Below are positions 1 to 11,789 of a stretch of 64,000 nucleotides of DNA, in pieces. A model generated the notes under the pieces. That model saw only the letters and a list, made by a program, of their open reading frames with translations, did no database searches and was not told the origin of the DNA. Each line of letters opens with the position of its first letter. The first letter of the stretch is position 1. The stretch lies in assembly GCA_944989445.1 (NCBI GenBank), contig CALYLW010000054.1:682001-746000 (forward strand). Reading direction: 5' to 3'. Made by a program: the position numbers and the translations under genes. Origin of the DNA: Ampullaceana balthica. Lineage: Eukaryota > Mollusca > Gastropoda > Lymnaeidae.

Positions 1-330
1 TAGTTTATCTATAGTCTATATATAAGCATCGGTACCCGTCTGCTTTGTTGACATCCATGAGTTCACCACGTGAACACATCACCGTGGTATAAAACGTTGG
101 GCGGGCGCTTATGAGGTGTTTGGTATAAAAAAATAGTGGTAAAAAGATGTGTGGGCTTCAGACGTAAATTTTAAAGAGTTGTTATTATAAGTTTTAAAAA
201 ATAGCTGTAGAAACAAAGTTTTTGACTATAAATCCCTTATATATGAGACATAACTAAAAGTAGTGATTATGTTAAAAGTGTGTCCTTTGTTAAAAAAAGA
301 TTTTTAAAATATGTATTTATACTCTACACA
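1..330 (+). mobile_element. Interspersed repeat, ATAAATCCCTTATAT family (copy 1)
   Basis: GACTATAAATCCCTTATATA at about 223 and the preceding 200 bp recur in reverse complement at 48285-48560. This copy carries the family terminus plus a variant flank (GGTACCCGTCTGCTTTG). Confidence 0.6.
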
Positions 331-1048
331 CTTACACACATAGTTCACATTTTCACATAGACATAGTCTATTCAAAGTAGAGGCAGAGCCAGAGGACAGT
401 TTTTTAATTTTAAAAAAATTATTCAGCCAACTTTAAAAATGTAGCCTACTTTCAAATTCAAACTTTGAATCAAAGTAGCAAAATAACAAAAAACTTACTT
501 AACCTCAACCAACATCAAAACACTTTTATCATAAGATAAGTCATAAGCCACCAACCATTAAATTACCTTATGCTCTTTATTGACATTTAATTTGTCAAGA
601 GTAACGCTCAATTAGTTCTTTGTTGCCATGTGTTAATTTATCCACATGAATACCCTAAAGGTTTAAATATCCAATTCATAGTAACTTTAATAAAATTATA
701 AGTCATAAGTAGTTTATAATTTATCGTTTAATGCCCCAGAAGGTTTTCACCAAACTTCCGCTTCAGTCCCGTAAGGATTTCCCGTTCATTACTATCAACT
801 GGTTATGAAATTAAACAAATTACGTAAAATTTATTTATATTATTATTGTCATACTGACTTCATCTTTTAGGATAAGAATGGTTATTTTACATATCCAAAC
901 GACCATCTTGAGCTTAATACTATTTTTACCTGTAGTTTAGTACTATTATTTTTACAATAACATATAGCGAAATCACATTTTCAAAAAAAAACTATAAAAA
1001 CGACCAAAAAAGTTTGTGAATCGAGCGATAACACTAGCGAGGTCAACG

Positions 1049-1066
1049 GCCGCCATTGCCGGAAGT
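1049..1066 (+). promoter_or_regulatory. Possible core-promoter motifs (YY1-like and ETS-like) of HERPUD
   Basis: GCCGCCAT (1049-1056, YY1-like) and GCCGGAAGT (1058-1066, ETS-like) lie together in a locally GC-richer, CpG-containing stretch (1020-1195) about 450 bp upstream of the HERPUD ATG. Such pairs are common at TATA-less housekeeping promoters. A possible 5'UTR splice acceptor (TTATTGTAG) ends at 1371. Both points are inference; no transcript evidence is available. Confidence 0.25.
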
Positions 1067-1507
1067 CGACTGAAACTTCTCTCGCTAAATGAAGAATTTC
1101 TGCTTTCTATAATTTCATTACTTAAGAGAGTGCTATCGAGGCGCGCATTACCGCGCAATTGGCATTAGAGACAAGGCGCGCATTACCGCACTTTGGGGCA
1201 TTAAATGTTAAAGTTCATACAAATTAGCAGATGTCAGCTAAATGTTTAAATTAACTTGTGGAGAACTGCTGTGCCTAAGCTAAAAGTATTTTCATAACAA
1301 TAACATGTTTGTTTTTATAACTTTTAAAATATTAATTTAATTGATTGATCCTTTTGTTTTCCTTATTGTAGAATAACAAGAACTTTTTACTGCCTCAAAA
1401 AATAAAAACATTTTGAAGCAAGAGAACTTTTACACAATAAATCCAGTTGCCAAAGAGATTAGTTTCATTTGTAACTTCTAAATATTGTAACAGTGAAGTT
1501 GCTAAAA

Positions 1508-1651
1508 ATGGAACTGCCCGGTGATATGCCTGTGACACTCACAATCAAAGCCCCAAATCAGCGCATGGAAGATCAAACTGTAGACTGTATGCTAGGGTGG
1601 ACGATAAAAAAACTGAAAAAGCATTTAGAGACTGTGTATCCTAGCAAACCA
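1508..1651 (+). CDS. HERPUD: HERPUD exon 1 (start of ubiquitin-like domain)
   Basis: Encodes 48 codons from ATG 1508 to ...YPSKP, ending at donor CCA|GTAAGA in phase 0. It carries the first beta-hairpin and helix of the ubiquitin-like fold (VTLTIKAPNQR, then GWTIKKLKKHLETVYP). Confidence 0.92.
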
Positions 1652-4600
1652 GTAAGAAGAGTTTACATTTGTATAAGTTTTTACTGCATTGTCTTTTATT
1701 TTTGCTAGACTGCAATGGCTAATTTTATTGCAACGTTAAAGCTTATATTATTTTGAAGATTTACACAGTACTAGGAAAATAATGTATTTTGTATTACTAG
1801 ATTGATATTTGATATGATTTATCAGTGAGATAAAAAAAATATATTTTAATGTCTCCGTAGCATTGCTATATAATTTTCTTTTCTAAAACACTTTACTTGT
1901 TAATCTGCAAGGCAGTATTTCTTGTGAATAATTAATTATACGTGATAAGAAACCACTGCAAAACTAGTTGTGGGAACTTGAAAAACTTATTTTATTCTTT
2001 TAATGTTTTTTCTCAGAAACACAATGAACAACGTCTGATTTATTCAGGACGCTTACTTCAGGATCATCTTACTTTGAAAGAAATCTTGCGGCAGGTATTA
2101 GTCATTGATATTCTGTATTAAAAAAAGACTTTTCCCAGATGCACTTTCTTTTGTAAACTTAATATTGAAATTGGTGACATTCTTAAAACTAATGTTAACT
2201 TGTGTAAATAACCTGATTTACCTTTGAAAAAAGTATATATAATATAAAAGCCCAAGTCACTGGCTCACTGTGGAACGCTGAGGAACGATGTACAACAGTC
2301 TATAGCAGTTGAAAAATCGTGTGGTGATTAGCACTGTAAAAATATTTAAAATGACGTCATTGTTTGATCTTATATTTAATAAAAGGTGTGCATCAAAAGG
2401 TGTGCAAATTAATTACAAATTAAAGACACGCTGTAAAAAATATATTATATGACGTCATTGTTTTAGTTTATATCTTAATTTTGGAAAAGGGAACGATGTA
2501 AAAATAGGATTTCAGGATTTATAATTATAAAATACTTTGTGTACATTTCAGGAAGTTTAATATTTCGTATTTATTTATTATAAGTTACTTGGGGTTTTGA
2601 CAAAAAAAGTGTACGGCGCCCTAAAGCTGGTGTGGGCGCCGTAGGCGCCCTACAACCCCTAGTTTTTTATAAAAAGTTATCTTTGTCATTATTAGTCTTT
2701 CATAATTTTTTTGTACAGCCATTTGTACCAACACTTCTTATGCAAAATGCACTTATAAGTTCTTTGGTTCAGACACAATTTAAGGTTTGAACCATTATCT
2801 TCTTCCTATTTAACCTAGTTACTATACTGATAACTAAAAATAATTTTGACTTCTCAGTACGATGGCTCAGAACTCCCCAGCAATGTTCATACAGTTCATT
2901 TGGTGTGTTCCAGCAGCTCTGATTTATCAAACAGCAATACTGCTTCATCTCAAAGTTCTTCAGAAAAAATGGTAAGTCCAAATGATAATTTTTTTAAATC
3001 TAATAATAAGATAACGATATCTATATCTTAGAAAAATATTTTGATAGTTTCCTTAATGATAACAAATGACATTGAACATGTGTTAAAACTGTGTATTTAC
3101 TAGATAATGAGGTTTTTCTTTTGGTTATAATCAAGCAAAAGATATGCTATTATATTTCAGGGCACGAACGCACAATTACATCTAAAACAGCATCAAATAC
3201 TAGTCAAATGTCCTGTTTTAAATAATGAAATCATTAATTTTATAGCCAATTTGTTCTTCTTCAGTGAAATAATAAAGTTAAATGATAAATAAATTTACAA
3301 TTGCATGAGGGATGTTAGCCTTGTTTATTTCACTGAGATCTTATTTTTATTGATTAAGAACCGTATGAAGTATGCAACAGATGTTTACACGTTACTGTAA
3401 ATAACCCTTAATGACAAGAGTGGGGCTAACACCAGGACTACTTTGTGTTATTTAAAAATTTGCTTGCAGCTGTTATTGCATCATGCATAAAATATTCTTA
3501 CAGCACAATATCTTACAAGCAATTTGATTTCTGTATGTGCCAGTATCTAAATATGTGGCAATGTAACATTAAATTTATTTTAAGAAAGGGGAGAAAATTT
3601 AAGCAATAATTTTTTTTACTGACATGAGAGCTTTTAATTTAATGTAACTTTTGTTTTTTAATTTAATTATTGCAAGAGATTTTATAAATTTGAAGGAAAA
3701 AATGTGTAAACAAAAAATTAATGCTACCTAGCTTTAAATAACCACCACCTTCTACTTTATTGTCTAGTTAATTGCTCACTGGGCCTTCATTCATTGCATG
3801 TTAAATAAAAAGTGGCAGACGTTTCAATCATTGTCTATAAACTGATATGAACGTTATTATTGTACTTGGCAATAATCTCAATATTGAAATTTACATATTT
3901 CAAATTTTTTTTTACTTATAACTAGATAAAAAAATTGTGTTTAAGTTAAAAATGAGAATAACGTTTTAATAATGAACATTGTGCCTTTGAAACTTGGTAA
4001 AGCAACATTTTGTCTTATTTTAATAGCTGATTTGTCCAATTTATTTTTAAAAAAGTGTTACCCATTTAAAATACAATGTTTACAACATATAATCACTTTG
4101 TGCTTAGTAAGTCACTAAAGTAAAAATGTATAAAAAGAAATAAAGCCCCAAAAAGGAAGTAATCTTTTCAAAAATTTTAAAAGTCTATACTAGAAAATGT
4201 ACTTTTTACCACAATAACCAATAAATCAGTTGGTAAAAGAATACAGACAAGTCAGGAAGATTGAAATAAAATATTTAAAGAAAAAAATAAAAATACGTAT
4301 TCATTCAACTGGTATAGGTGGATATTCTTTCAGACATTCCATTTTAAAAATATAAATGTCATTTTTTAGAAAGACATCCTTACGTCTTGTGAAATTACAT
4401 TCTTGTTGTATGTTTTATTGACACCAAATTAAAACACTGCAACCTTTGAGCTATTCCCTATTTGATTGAATCTCTTTTAACAGCAAGCTCAAACAGCACC
4501 ATCTAGTTCAGCAGGGTTAAACAGACAAGTGACAGCACCCTTTAATAGCCAAGGTGAAGGTTTAAGATACAGAGGTTCATCACACAATGCAAGTGCAACT

Positions 4601-7461
4601 TCAGGGTGAGTTAACGGGTAGACATTTATCAAGCTCAAATGTGGTCCATTGACAGGGGTATATTTATGCTAGAAATGAAACTTTAACAAATTAAGCTTTG
4701 GACGAAGAAGAGTATGTAAAATTAATTAGTAAGTTCAACTTCTTACCTTTAGTCATTTATCATTTTTATTGTGGCTTTTACGTGGGCTCGAACCCACGCC
4801 CTCAGCTTGTGAGGCGAGCGCACTATTGACTCCGCTAACTAGCCGAATGACTAATGCTAAGAAAGTCCTCTGCTGACCTGGAAGGGAGACGGGGCACCCA
4901 CCAGGTCTATCAAGCCCCTAGTAAGTTCTAATGGAAACATTAGGACCCCCTATGAATATCGGTTATGGGACTTTAAAAAAGAAAAATTCAACTTACCCCT
5001 TTTATGATGGAAATTCTTCTTATTTAGTTACTAATTATTTCTACTCTTCTTGTGATACCTTTGAAATGGTTTAGCTTGGGAGTTAAATCTACGCTGCAGC
5101 ATCTTTAAAAAAAAAGGTGTACATCTTATATCCACAGATCAGAGAGTACTTACTCAATGGCCCAGCCTAACGTCAGTGCTGGTGACACATACCCCGAGTA
5201 CTCCCTGACCCCGGAGCAGTATGCATGGATGATGCAACAACAAATGTACTCCCAGTATATGATGCAGTACATGCAATAGTGAGTATTGTGTCACATGATG
5301 AGCTGTAAAAGTAAACTTACCATGCTTACAGTTTTTTAATTTTTTTTATATTTTAACTGATAATGGTTTAATCACCTGAGATATGTTATGGTGTTAGTTG
5401 TGAATGAAACTTAAGACCAGATTCACCCAAGTTGATAACCAAGGGCAAAGAAGTTAAGGGTTAACTCATAAAATACAGCTGTGAAATGCATTCCTTATTT
5501 CTGAGGTGAAAGTATGATCCACTTTTCTCTTAATACTGCAATATATTTATTTAACCTGTTGCTTTAAACTTGAAGTTTCCCATTAATGTGTGAATTGTAA
5601 GTAAAATATAAAGACTTTTAAGCCCCGGACATTTTGAAAGGGGATAAGAAGGGAAAAAAGTTAATTCTAGCAATCAAATTAAAATGTTAAAAATGCTAAA
5701 GGATTTTTTTTACATTCATGCAATTTAATTAGATTTCTTGTGTAGATTTTGGTGTTGTTCAATACTTATTCCCCTAAAATTAACCACTAAGATTTCAAAA
5801 ACCTTCAACTGGGAGTTCTAACGAATGTTTACATTTCTCTTTTACAGCTACCAGACTCTTTACTACAGTATGAATCCACAACTTTCCAACTCTATGTTTG
5901 CACAGCCGCCGGTCAACCTTGGTGCCACGTTTCCACAGCCTCAGCCCCAGGCAGCAGCTCCCGTGAACAACGGGGCGGCGGCGGCCGGTCCCAATGCCAG
6001 GCCAAATGTTCGCATGAATGCCCAGGGGGGGATGGAGGAGGAAGATGATGATGATGAAGAACCCAGAGACTGGCTGCACCATTCTTACTTTGTCATGCGC
6101 TTTCTCACTTTTATGGGAATCCTATTCTTCTATTCAAACCTGACAAGGTTTCTCATTGTGTTCAGTGGATCTTTAGCGATATTCATGTGAGTAGTCATTT
6201 CATACCTTTCAGCTTCTAGGCATTAGCCTAGTGTGTTGGCTGTTATATTTTCTTATTGAGGATTTACTACTTGTTTCTGTGAAAACATTTCAGTTATTCA
6301 AAGTTTGGAATTAGTCATTAATTACTAATGCAGAGCAAAATGTTAAAAGTTTAACTTAAAATTATGCTTTAGTGATTTTTCATTTTAATAAAGATCTTTT
6401 TCCTCGTAACATAATATAATTTCCCCATTTTTGTCTCTGAAATCCCATCAACTGTCCCTTGCCTTTAAAGATAATTAGGTATATAGTAAATATTAAAGAC
6501 AGATATTATTATTTAATAATATTTTTTTTTACTATTCCTTGCCAGCAAGGAATTGTTTAAATTTTTTTTTCCCATTTCATTTTGTCATCTAGTATCCATA
6601 ACTGTGCCTAGTAGTTTAGCAATGCTAGAAATCCTTAATGTGTGTAGTTTTGAAAAAAGATGTTTAATTAAGTCATAATTGCGTATGCTATGAATATGTG
6701 ACACATTATTAACAAAAGTGGGTTTTAGGGGGGGGGATGTCATTAAAATTCACTCATCTTCTATTTGTGAAAAAAAGAAAGGTAGATTTTTATATAAATA
6801 AAGCCACATTTTTTAGATGGTTGCCCTGCTAAACAAAGGAATAATGTATCTCTTAAATTCTCAAACAGTCTCCAGAAGTTAAGAAAATATATGCAGAGGG
6901 CCCAACGAGAACAGGAACAACAGCAGCCCACCCAGCTGGAACCAAACCAGCGGCAGCAGCCCGATCAGCAACAGCCACAAAATATACCACCACCTTCACC
7001 ACCAGAAGCACAAGGGGAACAAAATCAAGAGAGGGACAATGCGGCAGCAGCAGCAGAGGTTAGTTTCTTGCTAATAGAACTATCTACATTTACAACATTA
7101 AGGAAGATCTCAAATTCATCATTTAATTTTAAGAATATCAACTAAATTATATAATTAATTTATCAAGTGTTAGTGGGAGACAAAACTGTTGATGTCTCTT
7201 GGGTTTATAAACTGTTGATGTCTCTTGGGTTTATTTCCCTGAATTAAGAGAATTTTTGTGTCTTATTATTTTATTGATCAGGAGAATGCTGGAACCCCAC
7301 CAACAGAAACAGAAAGCAGCGATCAGCTCCAGCAAGTACCTGGTCAGCCTCAGGATGAGGGCAGCCGCCTGACCAGGGCGTGCATCTTCTTCTGTAACAC
7401 CGTGCAAACTTTTTTCACCTCCTTGTTGCCCACCCCACCTGAACTGCTGGAAGCTAACTGA
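1508..7461 (+). CDS. HERPUD: HERPUD (Herp) ER-membrane ubiquitin-like protein, eight exons, complete
   Basis: Joined exons 1508-1651, 2017-2094, 2858-2971, 4484-4605, 5138-5278, 5848-6186, 6869-7058 and 7282-7461 give 1308 nt, 435 aa plus stop. All introns are GT-AG and the phases (0,0,0,2,2,2,0) agree. Seen: an N-terminal ubiquitin-like domain (about residues 8-90, with APNQR, GWTIKKLKKHL and LIYSGRLLQDHLTLKEIL); a Q/M/Y-rich middle; the Herp-type MNAQGG motif, an acidic run and RDWL (about 255-275); a hydrophobic hairpin (about 281-313); a Q/P-rich stretch; and a C-terminal TFFTSLLP. Known of the family: Herp is an ER-stress-induced protein that scaffolds the HRD1/Derlin ERAD complex, with both termini cytosolic. 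Human HERPUD1 and HERPUD2 are about 390-405 aa, so length is normal. ATG 1508 is preferred because the upstream in-frame GTG at 1493 is not a usual start and the family begins near here. Assignment to HERPUD1 or HERPUD2 is not resolved. Confidence 0.93.
2017..2094 (+). CDS. HERPUD: HERPUD exon 2 (ubiquitin-like domain)
   Basis: 26 codons between acceptor TTTCTCAG and donor CAG|GTATTA. The peptide NEQRLIYSGRLLQDHLTLKE is the conserved second half of the Herp ubiquitin-like domain. Confidence 0.92.
2590..2662. repeat. Short GGCGCC-rich inverted motif
   Basis: GGCGCC(C) occurs repeatedly, bounded by GGGGTT and AACCCC, in AT-rich HERPUD intron 2. It is MITE-like; no target duplication was confirmed. 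Confidence 0.25.
2858..2971 (+). CDS. HERPUD: HERPUD exon 3 (end of ubiquitin-like domain, Ser-rich linker)
   Basis: 38 codons between TTCTCAG and ATG|GTAAGT. VHTVHLVCSSSS matches the HVLHLVC strand that closes the Herp ubiquitin-like domain; a serine-rich linker follows. Confidence 0.9.
4484..4605 (+). CDS. HERPUD: HERPUD exon 4 (low-complexity linker)
   Basis: 40 codons plus 2 nt between TTTTAACAG and CAGG|GTGAGT. The sequence is rich in Q, S, A and N and has no recognisable domain. It is accepted because it keeps phase between exons 3 and 5. Confidence 0.85.
4751..4975 (-). mobile_element. tRNA-Val-like SINE, family 1
   Basis: On the minus strand a tRNA-like head shows an A box (TAGCGGAGTCAATAGTG), an anticodon-loop-like CTCACAA and a B box (GGTTCGAGCC), at about 4781-4857. 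An unrelated body includes CTAATGTTTCCATTAGAAC. It lies in HERPUD intron 4. Related copy at 40957-41168. Confidence 0.65.
5138..5278 (+). CDS. HERPUD: HERPUD exon 5 (Met/Tyr/Gln-rich middle region)
   Basis: Between TCCACAG and AATA|GTGAGT, phase 2 at both ends. It encodes YPEYSLTPEQYAWMMQQQMY and more; the Y-x-W-M-Q-Q-x-Y pattern is typical of the Herp middle region. Confidence 0.9.
5848..6186 (+). CDS. HERPUD: HERPUD exon 6 (acidic segment and membrane hairpin)
   Basis: Between TTTACAG and TTCAT|GTGAGT. It contains MNAQGG, an EEEDDDDEE acidic run, RDWLHHSY and the hydrophobic hairpin FLTFMGILFFYS...FLIVFSGSLAIF, the membrane anchor of Herp proteins. Confidence 0.93.
6869..7058 (+). CDS. HERPUD: HERPUD exon 7 (Gln/Pro-rich cytosolic region)
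   Basis: Between TCAAACAG and GCAGAG|GTTAG. The first base completes an Ile codon, and LQKLRKYMQRAQREQEQQQ continues into a Q/P-rich, low-complexity segment ending in an Ala run. Confidence 0.88.
7282..7461 (+). CDS. HERPUD: HERPUD terminal exon
   Basis: 60 codons including the TGA at 7459-7461, after acceptor TTGATCAG. The C-terminal VQTFFTSLLP resembles the conserved FKTFFASLLPE end of vertebrate Herp. Confidence 0.9.
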   Translation, partial: ENAGTPPTETESSDQLQQVPGQPQDEGSRLTRACIFFCNTVQTFFTSLLPTPPELLEAN

Positions 7462-7611
7462 AGAAGCTTGATTACTATGCGACCGTAGCTTCCACAGCTA
7501 GCTTTTCATCTTTTGAGTGAAAACAGAAGATGGCCTCTGTACTTCTATCAGGAATTGAGAACAGTTTAGGAAATTATACTATAAGCTGAACAGGGCTGCA
7601 GTTGAGCATGA

Positions 7612-7617
7612 AATAAA
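7612..7617 (+). terminator. Candidate polyadenylation signal of HERPUD
   Basis: AATAAA, 151 bp downstream of the stop codon. Further AATAAA hexamers at 9342 and about 11442 would allow longer 3'UTRs that include the 51-bp minisatellite and a hAT MITE. Confidence 0.45.
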
Positions 7618-7826
7618 CAGACTTTATTCTCCTATATGTTTCTTGCAATCCGCAATAAGCAAAAAAAAATAATAATGATTTAAGTACGCAGCAATCAGGT
7701 TATTGATTGTTTTTGAGTTACCATACAAAAGGTATTCTGCAATTGCAGTGAGGTAAGGGTTAAGTCAATGGATAAATGATGCTCTCAGATAAGAAAATGA
7801 ATTTTTCAACAACATATTTTTTTCTG

Positions 7827-8136
7827 TTAAAAACACAAGAAGAGTGTATACCTGTTGTTGAGAAGAGACCTTAATTATTAAAAACACAAGAAGATTGTAT
7901 TCCTGTTGTTGAGAAGATACCTTGATTATTAAAAAGAAGATTGTATTCCGGTTGTTGAGAAGAGACCTTAAATATTAAAAACACAAGAAGATTGTATTCC
8001 TGTTGTTGAGAAGAGACCTTAATTATTAAAAACACAAGAAGATTGTATTCCTGTTGTTGAGAAGAGACCTTAATTATTAAAAACACAAGAAGATTGTATT
8101 CCTGTTGTTGAGAAGAGATCTTAATTATTAAAAACA
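7827..8136 (+). repeat. 51-bp minisatellite downstream of HERPUD
   Basis: About six units containing CACAAGAAGATTGTATTCCT and TTGAGAAGAGACCTTAATTA; one unit is shortened. It lies 0.4-0.7 kb past the HERPUD stop and could be in a long 3'UTR. The minus-strand reading frame through it is an array artefact. Confidence 0.9.
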
Positions 8137-8149
8137 ACCCACTCAAGTG

Positions 8150-9367
8150 AACAGACTACTCTTCTGCTAAATCATCCATACCCAAGCGATCTAATTCAGT
8201 GGGTTAACAAATGTTGAGGGAACTGAACTATATTTATGAACTGCAAAGAAACGTGCAGCATTCTGTGAGCCAGACAAAAGCTGATTTGACTTTCATTGGC
8301 TGACTGCCTCTTGAATTTATCCAAACTGTTGAATACCTGCACCCGATTTCAGCTTACATGTCAATCAGAAATTGGGGAAATAATTGTGTCTATCTCAACA
8401 CAGGTTAACATGCTTATTTTATTCCCTATATACTTATCTCTTAAGAAGTTAACACAAGCCTCGTTTAAGATGTCAGGCCAGAGAATTGTTCTGACTGCTT
8501 CTTTGTCATATCCTACATCTCCTACATTTTATCAGGATTAAAATAAGAAGTATTAATTCTTAGCCTTTTAGTCTTATTTTAATTTGCAAGTGATTTTCAT
8601 AAAAATAATAATTTTCAAGCATTACATTTATGTCAGCAGACTGAAGCTGTCATCTTTGTAAATCTGTTCATTTTAATAACAATTGTGTAATGTGTTACTT
8701 CTTATAATTTAAAAAAAAACAACCTTCATCTTTACCATGGATCGGAAATAATTCATTATTTATTTATTTAACCATTTTTCTTATATTTGATCCCCTCCCC
8801 AAAATTCTAAAATGTTAACATTTTATTTAACTTAAAAGAAATATTCAATAGAAATTTAGTACCTTTTTTTTTCTTTTTTAACAAATAATTTCTCATGATT
8901 TTGTAATAAAAAGAAGCAAAAAAAATGCTTCTTACGTTTTGCTCAGATATTGTCCTATAACTATATCTGTAGGTGCAGGCTTTGTACACTGTTACCAAAT
9001 ATAGCTACCCATTTGCATCAAGCATCTTTGTTTCTTTTGTTAATTTTTTTTGGTGTATTTTAGTTGCTTTACATTATGTTACAATTATTACCAACTGTTC
9101 TTTATATCCATCAATATCTTGAAATCCCAATCCAGATATATAAAGATGTGTTTTAATTTCTTTTTTGTTATGTACAGTTCTCCCGTACAAGAATTTTAGT
9201 TGAGTTGTGTGGCTCACTGTTTTCAATACCTGGCTGTTATGAATAGAATGTAAGAGAGTGTTTACTTTGTTCTGTCTCTGATGAAACTACACATGAATCC
9301 ACAACACATGAATTTACATAATCTTAGCTCCTTATGTTCAGAATAAAAAGCTGTGCTCCATTGTTTG
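8150..9367. other. No gene seen
   Basis: AT-rich DNA with scattered A/T runs and no conserved coding signal. It may be HERPUD 3' flank or UTR; AATAAA at 9342. Confidence 0.5.
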
Positions 9368-9375
9368 CTCTAATC

Positions 9376-9572
9376 CAGGGGTCTCCAAACTACGGCCTGC
9401 GGGCCAGATGCGGCCCATGAGGCCCTCTCATACGGCCCCTGGAGACCTTTTAATCTCCAAAAATAGATACTATTTTTACCTGTAGTTTACCACAAAACTG
9501 TGTGTAGTCGGCCCCAAAACTGCTGTTTGACAGTTAATGCGGCCCTCCGGCAGAAAAGTTTGGAGACCCCTG
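9376..9572. mobile_element. hAT-type MITE (CAGGGGTCTCCAAACT termini), 197 bp
   Basis: Terminal inverted repeats CAGGGGTCTCCAAACT / AGTTTGGAGACCCCTG, flanked by a perfect 8-bp target duplication CTCTAATC (9368-9375 and 9573-9580), the hAT hallmark. Sister copy at 36049-36244. Confidence 0.9.
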
Positions 9573-9891
9573 CTCTAATCCAAAGCCTTGCTTGTAATTC
9601 TATGGTGACCATTAAATTAGTTACATATCGCTATTCAAGTTAAACATCTCTTAAACTTTTAAGAAAGTTGTCATAATCGTAAAAAAAAGGCTTTGAAAGC
9701 AATGCATGTTTTTGGTAGTGTACACCGTTGGTGTGTTGAAAACAAGCAATTAAATTCCACCTAGGTTTTGGTTCCATGCTGATGTGATAATCTGTTCATC
9801 TCCTTTTGAACTTGTCATTTAAAATGTTCAATTTTCACATCTGTTTTTTGGTCAACAAACTGGGCCCATGATGCAGATATTCTCATATTGT

Positions 9892-9974
9892 AGGTAAATG
9901 TATAATATAAAAACGGGGTATTAGTAGGCCTGTCAGGCCTACTAATACCCTGTTTTTATATTATACATTTACCT
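9892..9974. repeat. Near-perfect 83-bp palindrome (foldback MITE fragment)
   Basis: AGGTAAATGTATAATATAAA ... its reverse complement ... TTTACCT, centred near 9933 (GGCCTGTCAGGCC). The flank (TTTAAAAGCCTG, GCAGTCTCACC) recurs at 28434-28460. Confidence 0.85.
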
Positions 9975-9989
9975 ATTTAAAAGCCTGAT

Positions 9990-10330
9990 TGCAGTCTCAC
10001 CTCCATTACTTTATTTTCTCATATTGTACTTGGTTGTGCCTTGATAGAATATATTCACTTTATTGTATAAACCCTAACTAATTCCCTTTTCTCACCAGAC
10101 TTGTTCAAATAAGATTTAATTTATACTATAAAGGAAGAAGTGACATATAAAGGTTTTGACATGCATATTTAATATAATATTTAAATAATGTAGCATTCTG
10201 TTGTTTAAGCAAGGGTTTAGTATAAAACTTTGGTTGCATAAAATATATTCAAAAGAATAGGATAACAATTTTGCAACAGTTGTTAGACATTATAAACAGG
10301 GAAAATGCTGTTTGTAAGAAATGACAACCT
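9990..10330. other. No gene seen
   Basis: AT-rich sequence apart from a repeat flank near 9990. No coding signal. Confidence 0.5.
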
Positions 10331-10497
10331 TTCCAGTCCATGACGGACTATGGGGCAAGTAAAGTAGCGTTCACAAGTTTTTAGCCACCACTAACGAGCA
10401 GGGGAATTTGTGGCCAGCACAATGCCCCAGGGGCCTTGCCAGTACCTGGGCTTGAACCCGCGACTCCGGATCTGCCTCGGATTGATAGTCCAGTGCA
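10331..10497 (-). mobile_element. tRNA-derived SINE, family 2
   Basis: Minus strand: B box-like GGGTTCAAGCC after a tRNA-like stretch, then the body GGCAAGGCC..GGGGCATTGTGCT..GCTCGTTAGTGGTGGCT. Copies at 17573-17676 and 56620-56784. Confidence 0.65.
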
Positions 10498-10499
10498 TT

Positions 10500-11539
10500 T
10501 GATGATAAATTATATAAAGTGGTGCAGTTATGTAAAAGTTTAAAGTATTAAAATCTGCATTAAATTGTAAGTTATGACACTAAATTTAGAGTCCTCGGGC
10601 TTTAAATCGCTTGCACTTCTTCAGCATGTATATGCACTAATGCAGTCAATGTCCACTTACTCTGTTCACCCTATTTCATAAGTGGTCACCTGCCTCATCA
10701 AATATGTATGTCTTCCTCACTTCTTATGATATTCCAGGCCATCGTCCAATCTTCCATCTGGTTTTTTTCTTAATTATCCTAGTGTAACATTCTTAGGGAG
10801 CTTCAGGTCTGATTCAGGGGTTCTCAATTAGGACATATGTGGTCTGCGAGTCGTGCATCTGGAAGGAATGTTACATTACATGTGATCGTTGATGTCCATT
10901 TTAATTTTTCAAAAATAAAATTGTATTTTTACGTTTACTTCAATAATTTCAGCTTATAATGAGTGTGGCTGGATTATCCCCCTTGAGCCAGCCTCCGTTG
11001 TTGAGATGGTTATCTTTGTTGAGATGATTATCTTTGTTGTGATCGCTCGACTCTATTTTAATCACCTGTTGGAAAGAGCGTGCTGATATTGTAAATAGTT
11101 TTTAGCTGTAGGCGTAATGTTGGCAAATGTAATTTATGATTGAATAATCTCTTCTATGGGGCAAGCTGTGCTTCTGTGGCAAAATGTTAGTTTAGCAGCA
11201 AGGGGAGACTAATGTACATACCCGATGATTAACTTTCTTGATTTATGCTGAGCAAAAATCCAGACTTGTGTGATAATTTGTGAATACCTATAATTTCTTT
11301 TTGTGTATAATGATTTTAACAATAAACACATTTAGTAATGAATGCCACCACAATGAATTTGTTTTATCAATTTTAACTTTTCTGTTACAAAGAACGAAGT
11401 GACTTTTTTCCCCCATGTGAAATGATTTGTTGTACATCTTTAATAAAATGTTATAGTCTATTATAGTCTTCCATTGAAGTCTTAACTGCTAATGAAGTAT
11501 CAATATCTCTATATCTATTATTGATAGACGTATGTATTG
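10500..11539. other. No gene seen
   Basis: AT-rich sequence with a small TTGTTGAGATG duplication near 11000 and AATAAA near 11442. No reading frame with family resemblance. Confidence 0.5.
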
Positions 11540-11547
11540 GTGGGTGG

Positions 11548-11778
11548 CAATGTTCCCTTTAGCTCTGCTGCGGCACAAATATCTGAGCGACGCTACGAAG
11601 CCGTTAAGAATTCTGCGCAGCAAATTTTTATAAGGATAACATAATATCTGTGTTTGTGGGGTGTAAAATGTTGCACTAAAAATTGATGTGCTAATTTGCA
11701 GACGAGTAAATTGATGTGCTAATTTGCACACGAGTGGTTTTTTTTCACACAGACCAATGAACCCTTGAGGGAACATTG
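11548..11778. mobile_element. hAT-type MITE (CAATGTTCCCT termini)
   Basis: Starts CAATGTTCCCTTTAGCTCTG, ends GAGGGAACATTG. The 8-bp flanks GTGGGTGG / ATGGGTGG match 7 of 8. The interior has a tandem TTGATGTGCTAATTTGCA pair. Confidence 0.75.
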
Positions 11779-11789
11779 ATGGGTGGGTG

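Noticed and set aside
900..1507. ER-stress response element upstream of HERPUD
   Set aside because: Herp genes in vertebrates have ERSE motifs, but I found no CCAAT-N9-CCACG or ATTGG-N-CCACG here; ATTGG at 1158 lacks the partner half.
4781..4857. Functional tRNA-Val gene on the minus strand
   Set aside because: A and B boxes are visible but stems are imperfect and it is joined to a repeated body, so it is a SINE head.
5795..6082. 95-codon minus-strand frame opposite HERPUD exon 6
   Set aside because: Shadow of the real exon on the other strand.
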